Below the pieces are notes generated by a model. The model was not told where the DNA came from and searched no databases. It worked only from the letters and a program-made list of their open reading frames with translations. A stretch of DNA of 41,227 bases from a virus: positions 1-41,227 of the IMG/VR virus record IMGVR_UViG_3300010397_000029; one strand, given 5' to 3'. Position numbers and translations under genes: made by a program. Shown here one piece after another: positions 22,128 through 28,029 of this stretch (positions within the stretch are counted from its first letter, which is position 1; the number at the start of each line of letters is the position of its first letter).

Positions 22128-22762
22128 GACCACTCCGGTGGCGTCGGGTAGTGCTCGCGCACGATGTCCGCGCACGCCTTGAGCGCGGATTGACGCGCGT
22201 CGGCGGCGTCGGCGGCGGCGCGGCGGGGAAACCGGCGGGCGGGCGCAACGGCGTAGGCGTAGGCGGCGGCGGCGTCGGAGGCGGCGGCGTCGGCGGAGGC
22301 GGCGGCGTCGGCGGAGGCGGCGTCGGCGGAGGCGGCGGCGGAGGCGGCGGCGGCGTCGGCGGAGGCGGCGGCGGAGGCGGCGGCGGCGTAGGCGGAGGCG
22401 GCGGCGGAGGCGGCGGCGGCGTAGGCGGAGGCGTCGGTTCTCCTCGCCGCTCGCATGTCCTCAAGGCTCGCCTCACCGCGCGCCCACCGCTCAGCCGTTT
22501 CGATACATGCCAGCACGCGCGCGTCGGTCGTATGCCGCAGCGCCGTACGCGCACAGGCGCAGGCGCAGAGCACCAGCCGCTTCCGCGCCTCGCTCTCCGG
22601 TGCGCCGCTGACGCGGCCGGCCAGCCATAGCATCCAGTCGCCGCGCTCGCAGGCGGCCCACGCCTCTGCCAGCGTCGCGTAGTCGTTCGCCCACGTTCGC
22701 GCCTCTCGGCAGGCGCGGAGATCGGCGAGGCGTTCGGTCCATGTCATGGTGGCTGTGCTCAT
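22124..22762 (-). CDS. Ala-rich repeat protein
   Basis: A 212-residue protein. Residues 1-105 form a conserved-looking domain (ACREARTWANDYATLAEAW; CERGDWMLWLAGRVSG; KRLVLCACACARTAL). Residues about 106-185 are a low-complexity run of Ala with Ser, Asp and Tyr. The end, CADIVREHYPTPPEWS, is again ordinary. Proteins with this WLAGR domain, Ala-rich repeat and CADIVR end recur in phages with no known role. The start is set by the ATGA overlap with the 45-residue gene upstream. Part of the coding sequence (22209-22253) is the left copy of a 45-bp inverted duplication. Confidence 0.75.
   Translation of the reverse strand: MSTATMTWTERLADLRACREARTWANDYATLAEAWAACERGDWMLWLAGRVSGAPESEARKRLVLCACACARTALRHTTDARVLACIETAERWARGEASLEDMRAARRTDASAYAAAASAAASAYAAAASAAASADAAAASAAASADAASADAAASADAAASDAAAAYAYAVAPARRFPRRAAADAADARQSALKACADIVREHYPTPPEWS
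22195..22440. repeat. GGC-rich low-complexity tract
   Basis: About 245 bases of imperfect tandem units made of GGCGGC and GGCGTC/GGAGGC on the plus strand. On the minus strand it codes the Ala-rich run; read in another frame on the plus strand it gives almost pure Gly with Val. Such tracts change length easily by slippage. Confidence 0.85.
22209..22253 (+). repeat. 45-bp inverted duplication, left copy
   Basis: These 45 bases are the exact reverse complement of 28125-28169. Here they code the C-terminal part of the Ala-rich protein on the minus strand (VAPARRFPRRAAAD region). Confidence 0.95.
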
Positions 22763-22896
22763 GCCCCGATCCGCTTCTTCGTTCCGAGATCGTGAAACCG
22801 ACAGCGACGCGAGCACGCCGAAGTCATCCGGTGCTTGCGCCATTTAGGGGTGAACGGTTTGCCGCACGAGCACTGCTGTCTTTCAGGTGTTCTCAT
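22759..22896 (-). CDS. Zinc-finger-like microprotein
   Basis: A 45-residue protein, MRTPERQQCSCGKPFTPKWR, then ACSRRCRFHDLGTKKR; Cys-x-Cys and Cys-x3-Cys could bind zinc, as in short FYDLN- or HNH-type knuckles. Its TGA overlaps the ATG of the Ala-rich gene (ATGA). An ATG four codons upstream is in frame but would lie in the predicted -10 box. Confidence 0.6.
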   Translation of the reverse strand: MRTPERQQCSCGKPFTPKWRKHRMTSACSRRCRFHDLGTKKRIGA

Positions 22897-22906
22897 GATG
22901 CCGCTC

Positions 22907-22935
22907 ATGATACGCGCAGTTGTGGTAAGATGCAA
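22907..22935 (-). promoter_or_regulatory. Possible leftward promoter
   Basis: On the minus strand TTGCAT (22935-22930) is followed after 17 bases by TATCAT (22912-22907). It would start transcription about 4 bases before the ATG at 22896. It overlaps a possible rightward promoter. Confidence 0.4.
22923..22931 (+). promoter_or_regulatory. Possible rightward extended -10
   Basis: TGGTAAGAT fits the extended -10 pattern TGnTATAAT in seven of eight defined-class positions by eye (TG plus four of six). No good -35 is present. It would start RNA near 22938, just before the hairpin-rich region. Confidence 0.25.
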
Positions 22936-22937
22936 CT

Positions 22938-23130
22938 AAGCGTGGCTGAGAAAGGCAAGGGACGCCTTGCCCCGTCTGTTCCCGCAAGGGCTGGGCCAGC
23001 CGCGCATTTTTCACTCATGACGCTGCGCCGCACAAAGCATCGACGAGAAGCGCGGAAACGCGCCAAGGCAAGACGGTCATCCGGGAACGGTGGCCGCACG
23101 TTCGCTATGAACGAATGGCTCGTGCGTGAT
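22938..23130 (+). ncRNA. Candidate structured RNA with several hairpins
   Basis: Plus-strand features: a 7-bp hairpin GGCAAGG/CCTTGCC with a 4-base loop (22954-22971); CCC-GCAA-GGG, a GNRA tetraloop (22981-22990); GGCTG/CAGCC followed by a T5 run (22989-23011); GCGCG-GAAA-CGCGC (23050-23063); CGTTC/GAACG (23099-23113). CCGTCT (22972) and GTTCCCG (22978) can pair with AGACGG (23071) and CGGGAAC (23082), which would form a pseudoknot. No minus-strand gene covers this 290-base stretch. No known RNA family is recognised. Confidence 0.3.
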
Positions 23131-23202
23131 GGGATCGACCAACTCAAGCAACGTCTGGTGTTGAGTCGAATGGTTAGCCGAAGCTATCCCACGGACGATT
23201 AG
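23017..23202 (+). CDS. Possible basic protein on the opposite strand
   Basis: A 61-codon plus-strand frame, MTLRRTKHRREARKRAKARR at the start and MNEWLVRDGIDQLKQRLVLS later. It would run against the surrounding leftward genes. Its TAG overlaps the TAA of the endolysin gene. There is no Shine-Dalgarno and it overlaps the hairpin region, so it may be chance. If real, it is a small Arg-rich protein, perhaps nucleic-acid binding. Confidence 0.3.
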   Translation: MTLRRTKHRREARKRAKARRSSGNGGRTFAMNEWLVRDGIDQLKQRLVLSRMVSRSYPTDD

Positions 23203-23208
23203 ACGTCC
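23193..23208. terminator. Small hairpin at the endolysin 3' end
   Basis: GGACG (23193-23197) and CGTCC (23204-23208) pair around a 6-base loop that contains the stop codons of the endolysin and of the opposite-strand frame. Only two T residues follow on the plus strand, so termination would be weak. Confidence 0.3.
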
Positions 23209-23612
23209 TTCCCTCGCCACTGCGCCACCCGCCCCGTCAATCGAGGCCGCACGTCCACATGCACAAACGTGCGATACAGCCCCAGCCCGCCGAGCATCGG
23301 CAGCTCGCCCAGCGCGGCGAGAATCATCCCGTGGACCTCGCGTGAGGTGAGCGTCGGATGCGACAGGTCGAGCGCGCGGCCTTCGACATGCTGCGAGTGC
23401 GAGGCCGCGCCTTCCAGCCGTGAGCTATACGCCGCCGTCCGGTAGCCGCTCAGAATCGCCAGCGGACGATCCCCAAGCAAGCGCCGGATCGTCTCGAACG
23501 TCAGACCGAGCGTAACGGCGCGATTGCTGCGCCACGCGTCGGGATATGGCGTCCCGTCGTGGCAGGCGAGTTCGCGCCAGGACAGATGCCGCGTGGGGCC
23601 GGTGTCGATCAT
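23199..23612 (-). CDS. Endolysin, peptidase M15-type
   Basis: A 137-residue zinc peptidase of the D-Ala-D-Ala carboxypeptidase/M15 group, which cuts peptidoglycan cross-bridges at the end of infection. It opens HLSWRELACHDG (9-20), then SGYRT (55-59). The zinc site SQHVEGRALD (73-82) gives His75 and Asp82, and FVHVD (116-120) gives His118. It has no signal peptide, so it needs the holin. Start fixed by ATGA overlap with the upstream membrane protein. Confidence 0.92.
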   Translation of the reverse strand: MIDTGPTRHLSWRELACHDGTPYPDAWRSNRAVTLGLTFETIRRLLGDRPLAILSGYRTAAYSSRLEGAASHSQHVEGRALDLSHPTLTSREVHGMILAALGELPMLGGLGLYRTFVHVDVRPRLTGRVAQWRGKDV

Positions 23613-23860
23613 GTCCCGCCGCCGCCGCGCACCAACAACTCGCGGCGGACGCGATCCGGCATCGTCTGCACGGCGTCGGCGAGATCGGACATCTTCTCCC
23701 CGGCGCGGTCCATGCGCTTGTCGAGATCGTCGGTCTTCGATTCGACGCGCTCCATCCGCGTGAGCAGCCGCCCGAGCAGCAGCGTGCCCCAAAACAGCAT
23801 CGACCCAGCGGTCGAGCCAAGCGTAATCATCGCGGCAATCTCGGCGGGTCCGAGCGTCAC
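23609..23860 (-). CDS. Membrane protein with coiled coil, lysis cassette
   Basis: An 83-residue protein: one N-terminal membrane segment (AAMITLGSTAGSMLFWGTLL) followed by a long charged coiled coil (MERVESKTDDLDKRMDRAGE). This is the layout of an inner-membrane spanin or of some small holin partners. It starts with GTG (GTGA overlap) and is coupled to the endolysin by ATGA, so it is very probably a lysis protein; which one is not decided. Confidence 0.7.
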   Translation of the reverse strand: MTLGPAEIAAMITLGSTAGSMLFWGTLLLGRLLTRMERVESKTDDLDKRMDRAGEKMSDLADAVQTMPDRVRRELLVRGGGGT

Positions 23861-23979
23861 GAGTGACGCCCTCTATCGTAGGCATAGACAAGCAGCGCCC
23901 CGAACGCGAGCGCGCACAGCATCAACGTGACGATGGTGCCAACCGCGTGCATCGGGAGGATCGGATGCAAGACGCCCAC
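23857..23979 (-). CDS. 40-residue membrane protein, possible holin
   Basis: A 40-residue protein that starts with GTG, AAGGG nine bases upstream: GVLHPILPMHAVGTIVTLML, then CALAFGALLVYAYDRGRHS. One hydrophobic segment with a basic end fits a class III-like holin or pinholin. GTGA overlap leads into the next lysis gene. Too short for family assignment. Confidence 0.55.
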   Translation of the reverse strand: MGVLHPILPMHAVGTIVTLMLCALAFGALLVYAYDRGRHS

Positions 23980-23983
23980 CGCA

Positions 23984-24187
23984 TTACCCTTGTGGCGAGT
24001 GCTGGTCGTCCGGCAACTGGTAGCAGCCGAGCAGTTCCCACATGACGCTGTGGCGCGGCCACGGCGCGCAGACCACGCGCAACCAGTCGAGATCGTCGGC
24101 CATTGCGTTGCGGGCCGTGACCATGATCGCCATGAACACGAGCGCGATGAGCGCGGCTTTCGTGCGTCGTCCGAATCGTCGAGTCAT
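23984..24187 (-). CDS. Exported small protein
   Basis: A 67-residue protein with a signal-peptide-like start, MTRRFGRRTKAALIALVFMA, and a likely cut after ARNAMA. The mature part (about 39 residues) has two Cys (VVCAPW; LLGCYQ) that could form a disulfide in the periplasm. There is no lipobox, so it is not a standard Rz1. It could be an outer spanin variant or another envelope factor of the lysis cassette. Confidence 0.6.
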   Translation of the reverse strand: MTRRFGRRTKAALIALVFMAIMVTARNAMADDLDWLRVVCAPWPRHSVMWELLGCYQLPDDQHSPQG

Positions 24188-24189
24188 GC

Positions 24190-25773
24190 CTATTTGCCTC
24201 CGCTAAGGGATTTACCGTATGCGACCTTGGCTGACGCCGCAGCTCGAGACTCTCTAGCCGCCAATTCGTCAGGATAGAGGCTCGCTTGCATTTTGCGAAG
24301 TTTTGACAACTCAGATGTCAACGAATCCCATTCAGCGTCAGGAATATTGGCTTCGCTAACGCGCAGCATGATTTTACCGATACGATTGCTAATAGAATCA
24401 AAGGAAGGGTTCGCCTGCAAAGCGGCCTTCATTGCGGTTTTTGTTTCAGGCGCGACGTTCTTGCCTGCCTTGATGAGTGCCCGCATGAGCTGCGAGCGGA
24501 CTGCGGTCGGGAGGTCCGTGTTGTTCGACACGGCGGACAACGCCTCTCCTGGGGACATCCCGCGCGCTCGCATTTCCTGTTGGAACGCGCGGACAACCTC
24601 TTTGCCTTCGGCGCCCGTGATTGGGAAGATGTCCTGTCCTGTTTTCGACTTCCACGCGTCCGGCAAGTCGTCGATGGAGATGTCTTTCGGCGCGATCTTC
24701 GGCGCCGTTTTCGCGGCCTTCTCGACCGCCATCTGCTCTTCGGATTTCAGGAAATACGGGCGACTCGGCGGCGCTTTCGGCGGCATATCCCGTTTCATGT
24801 CCGCGAGCGCCGTATCGATGTCCATCTTGGGCTTGGCCGCCCTTTCCATCGCGGCGCGCACCGGCTCAGGCAGCGACGCCTTCGCCGCCTTCGGCTTCGG
24901 CGCGGTCGTGCGCGGCGTGTAGCCGGGAGGCAGCTCCGGCGCTGGTGCCGTCGTAACGCGAGCGGGCGGCGTGGGCGCGCTGGACTCGGCGAGCGCCTGC
25001 TGTAGCACCTCGGTCAGCGACGGCCCTTGCGCGGGCACCACGCGGCCTATAGGAGCCGCAGGCGTCGCGGGGGCCACTGGAGGCTCCACGGCCGCCGCGC
25101 GTCGCTCCTTGGCCGCGTCCAGCACCTTGCCGAGCACCTTCGCCGCCGTCACGACTGGCGTGGCGCCCATGTAGTGCAGGGCCGCGTCGGCCGCGAGCGG
25201 GAGCACGAGCGGCGCGGCGGCTTTCGTCGCACTCGCCGCGGCTTTGCCCGTCGCGACCGCCGCCCGACCTGCCGCGGCACTCGTGCCGGCCGGCAGCGCG
25301 TGGAGCGCCGATGGCAACAGCAGCGCCGCCGCTTCCCCGTAGCCTTCGTCGTCGCCCGCGCCGATTTTCTCGCCGGCCTGCGCAGCCGCTGGTCCCACGA
25401 TCGGCACAACGCCCGCGAGCGCGTGTCCTGCGGCTTCGCTGAGCGTCGGCGCGTGCGCAGCCTGACGGAACTGCTCGCCTTGCGCCCCGACAATGCCTTT
25501 CAGCCGCTCTCCGGTGCGCTGGAACGCCTCCACGTCACCGCCGAGCGTGCCGCGCTGCAAGTCGGAGGCGGCACGAGCGATCTCCGGAATCGCGCCGACC
25601 GTGGCCTTCCCGAATCCCGCGAGCGCGTCGCCGATCTTCGCGGGCCAGCCCTTCGACGGCGCAGGTGGGGCGAAGTCCTCAGCGGACGCCGGTCTGCGCG
25701 TCGGCGAGTAGAGATCGAACCAGTTGCCGCCGCTCGCCGCCTTGGGCGCGTTGTCGGTGAACCAATCGGGCAT
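24190..25773 (-). CDS. Internal virion / DNA-ejection protein
   Basis: A 527-residue Ala/Pro-rich protein, MPDWFTDNAPKAASGGNWFD at the start. Residues 85-210 hold Ala/Gly-rich helices (GHALAGVVPIVGPAAAQAGE; LPLAADAALHYMG) that could insert into membranes; residues 220-330 are Pro/Ala/Lys-rich and flexible; the last 190 residues look like an ordinary folded domain (EVVRAFQQEMRARGMSPGEA). Size, composition and place after gp10 suit a P22 gp7/gp20/gp16-like ejection protein. The C-terminal coding part is much less GC-rich (43-45% in sampled lines) than the rest. ATG shares one base with the upstream stop (TGATG). Confidence 0.7.
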   Translation of the reverse strand: MPDWFTDNAPKAASGGNWFDLYSPTRRPASAEDFAPPAPSKGWPAKIGDALAGFGKATVGAIPEIARAASDLQRGTLGGDVEAFQRTGERLKGIVGAQGEQFRQAAHAPTLSEAAGHALAGVVPIVGPAAAQAGEKIGAGDDEGYGEAAALLLPSALHALPAGTSAAAGRAAVATGKAAASATKAAAPLVLPLAADAALHYMGATPVVTAAKVLGKVLDAAKERRAAAVEPPVAPATPAAPIGRVVPAQGPSLTEVLQQALAESSAPTPPARVTTAPAPELPPGYTPRTTAPKPKAAKASLPEPVRAAMERAAKPKMDIDTALADMKRDMPPKAPPSRPYFLKSEEQMAVEKAAKTAPKIAPKDISIDDLPDAWKSKTGQDIFPITGAEGKEVVRAFQQEMRARGMSPGEALSAVSNNTDLPTAVRSQLMRALIKAGKNVAPETKTAMKAALQANPSFDSISNRIGKIMLRVSEANIPDAEWDSLTSELSKLRKMQASLYPDELAARESRAAASAKVAYGKSLSGGK

Positions 25774-27284
25774 CAGCGCCTCTTCGCCCCTAGGCTGAGA
25801 TAGTGCTGCACCTGATCGGCCGGCACGTCCTGCTCGTGCTTGCCGTCCGGTGAGACGAGGCGCACAGTTCCGCCCCCGCCGCCCTTGACGCCTTGCAGCG
25901 CGTCGAGCTTCGCGCGCGAATCCGGCGTGATGGCCGATACACGATCGGTGCCCATCCCCTGTTTGTATTGGTTGTCCAGCGCGTTCAGCTTGCTTTCGAG
26001 CATCCCGCCCACGGTCTTGAACGCGCCTTGCAGTTCCTGCGGAGATTTGGCCGCGCTGATGGTCGATTTCCAGTCCTCGATTTCCTTCTCGGACCCTGCA
26101 CCGACCTGACGCCATGTGCGCATCAACTCCGTCGCCACGCCCTCTTTCAGCGTCTCGAAGTTGTTGATCGCCACGCCGCGCTGCGATCCGCCCGTGGTGA
26201 GCTTGTTGCGCAGCGCGTTGAACCAATCGACACCCGTGTTATCAAGTTTCGACCCCACGTCCGCGAGATCGTGCAGATGGCCGACCACCGTATTGATCGC
26301 GTTGATCTGCTTCGACGCGGCGCCGCTCGTGAAGTCCTGACGCGTCTTCGATCGCGCGTTGTAGTCCACGGCGTCAAAAGTCGGATCAGCCTGTTGCGCG
26401 AGACCGATGATGCCCTTCCAGTAGGGGTCTTTCGTCGCGGTGCCAGTCGGCAGCGCCTGCCGGCCTTCGAGCACGGCCTTGACGGTGGCGGCCACCGGGG
26501 GCGGCACCTTCTCGAGCACGGCCGGCCCTGTCACGGGTGCGCCGGACGCATCGGTCACGGCCTTAAACGGCGCGTTCGCCTCTTCTGCCGCCTGGTTGTG
26601 ACGTTTGGTTTCGTCCAGTTTCGCCTTGTCCAGATTCAGCGCATCGGACTTCGCGAGCTGCGACTCCATTTGCAGTCGAACAGGATGATTCGCCGGCAGT
26701 CGCTGAATCTGGTGCTCGAGCATCGCGCGCGGGTCGCCAGCAGGCTGAGAAGTGTCCGGGCGAAGCGTGAACTTCTCCGACTGCCCCGGCGTGGCGGCAT
26801 CGTGGGTCAGGACATGCGGGTCAATCGGCGGCGCGAGCTGCGAGGCGAGCACGTGCTCCCCATACGACTGTTTCATGCTGTTGATCGCGTCGTCGCGGGT
26901 CGCATTCGCGATCATCTTGTCCTGAATCAGCCGCGCCCGGTTCTGATCCACGAGCGCTGAGAGCGCGAGATTCCCCGCGAAGCCTTCCGGGAGACCATCG
27001 TCAGCGGTGGGCACCGCAAGCGAGCCGTAGCGTGAGCGTGCAGGCATATCTCCCTCTTGAATCGCGTTCCCGAAGCCGCCCCATCCGACGCGGAACGATT
27101 TCCCCGCGTCCTGCGCGTCCTCTTCCTGCTTCTGGATCTCGCCGAACCAATTCGCCCAGCGCGGCCCCATGTAGTTGGACTGCGCCTGCTGCAGCGGGTC
27201 GTTCAGCGTGCCCGTGTAGCGGTTCACGGGACGGCCCGGATTCAGCCGGATCGCGCGCTGGTCGATCTCGTCGCGGCTGAGCAT
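25773..27284 (-). CDS. Internal virion / ejection protein, large
   Basis: A 503-residue protein, MLSRDEIDQRAIRLNPGRPV at the start. It is hydrophilic and helical through most of its length (DALNLDKAKLDETKRHNQAA), with WKGIIGLAQQADPTFDAVDY and TSGAASKQINAINTVVGHLH in the middle, and ends VRLVSPDGKHEQDVPADQV, a short strand-rich element often seen at the end of phage internal proteins. Between two other candidate ejection proteins. Start fixed by TAATG overlap. Confidence 0.7.
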   Translation of the reverse strand: MLSRDEIDQRAIRLNPGRPVNRYTGTLNDPLQQAQSNYMGPRWANWFGEIQKQEEDAQDAGKSFRVGWGGFGNAIQEGDMPARSRYGSLAVPTADDGLPEGFAGNLALSALVDQNRARLIQDKMIANATRDDAINSMKQSYGEHVLASQLAPPIDPHVLTHDAATPGQSEKFTLRPDTSQPAGDPRAMLEHQIQRLPANHPVRLQMESQLAKSDALNLDKAKLDETKRHNQAAEEANAPFKAVTDASGAPVTGPAVLEKVPPPVAATVKAVLEGRQALPTGTATKDPYWKGIIGLAQQADPTFDAVDYNARSKTRQDFTSGAASKQINAINTVVGHLHDLADVGSKLDNTGVDWFNALRNKLTTGGSQRGVAINNFETLKEGVATELMRTWRQVGAGSEKEIEDWKSTISAAKSPQELQGAFKTVGGMLESKLNALDNQYKQGMGTDRVSAITPDSRAKLDALQGVKGGGGGTVRLVSPDGKHEQDVPADQVQHYLSLGAKRR

Positions 27285-28006
27285 TACGCCAGATCCCGAT
27301 ACTCGACGCCACCGAGGTTGCGCTGGATCGCGCGCCGTGGCGCTCTCGGCAGACCGCCCAAGGTGCCGGGACGCATCGCCATGACTTGCTGCGCGTAGTC
27401 GTTGGACAGGCGGTCGCTCTCGGCCTGCAGGCGATTCTGCGCAGCGGCGTTGTAGTCGTTCTCGCCCTGCTGATTGGCCTGCTGCGCTTCCGCCGTGCGC
27501 CACGCGTTGGCGTCGTTGTATTGCGCGGTATCGAGGCCGAGACGGCCGTAGCCCAGGCCCGCGTTGGTGTTCGCGCCGAATGCGTTCAGGTCGCCGCCGA
27601 ACGCGCCCATCTGCTGGTCGAAGTTCTGCTCGTTGGTGCCACGGTTTGTCGTATAGGCCGCGAGCGCCCGGTCGAAGGCTTTCCCCGCTTCCTCGGATGC
27701 CACGCCCTGCCGGTAGCGCTCCAGCGACTTCAGCGTGCCGCCAGACAGCAGCGTGCCGTGCGCCGCTGCCGACCGCTGGATCGCTTTCTCGCCTTCCGCC
27801 GAGCGGAACTGGTAGTTGGGATCGTTCGCGATGTCCGCCGGATTCGGCGCGACGAAATCCCCGTAGGGCGTCGGCGTCGGGGCGCGGCGCGTGAACGTGG
27901 GCGCAGTCGGCGCGGTGAGCGTCGGCGACGTCGGGATATTCAGGGTCGCCGGTCGCGGCGGCATCCCGGCGAGCACGCCAGACGTCGGATATAGTGGTGC
28001 AGCCAT
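27284..28006 (-). CDS. Phage structural protein, possible DNA-transfer protein
   Basis: A 240-residue protein, MAAPLYPTSGVLAGMPPRPA at the start. Residues from about 60 read DPNYQFRSAEGEKAIQRSAA, then GTLLSGGTLKSLERYRQGVA; this DPxYQFR...G..LSGG...L.RY pattern is common in phage virion proteins encoded beside ejection genes. The rest is a Gln/Asn-rich helical region. No enzyme motif. The ATG at 28006 is chosen over frames that overlap the tail gene. Confidence 0.72.
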   Translation of the reverse strand: MAAPLYPTSGVLAGMPPRPATLNIPTSPTLTAPTAPTFTRRAPTPTPYGDFVAPNPADIANDPNYQFRSAEGEKAIQRSAAAHGTLLSGGTLKSLERYRQGVASEEAGKAFDRALAAYTTNRGTNEQNFDQQMGAFGGDLNAFGANTNAGLGYGRLGLDTAQYNDANAWRTAEAQQANQQGENDYNAAAQNRLQAESDRLSNDYAQQVMAMRPGTLGGLPRAPRRAIQRNLGGVEYRDLA

Positions 28007-28029
28007 GCGTGATTCTACCGCTTTCTGTG

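Noticed and set aside
22151-22630. Plus-strand Gly-rich frame of 159 codons
   Set aside because: It is the antisense of the Ala-rich gene in a low-complexity tract; real only if the proposed inversion joins it to the tail gene.
22905-23147. Minus-strand frame of 80 codons in the hairpin region
   Set aside because: No ribosome site, Ser/Arg-rich composition, and it overlaps the predicted leftward promoter.
22938-23202. Omega-RNA/HEARO of an IscB or TnpB element
   Set aside because: No RuvC/HNH nuclease gene or transposon end is near, and I cannot match the consensus; left as an unclassified candidate RNA.
25893-26960. Long plus-strand frame of 355 codons
   Set aside because: Antisense of the 503-residue ejection gene; Arg/Leu/Val/Glu composition typical of shadow frames.
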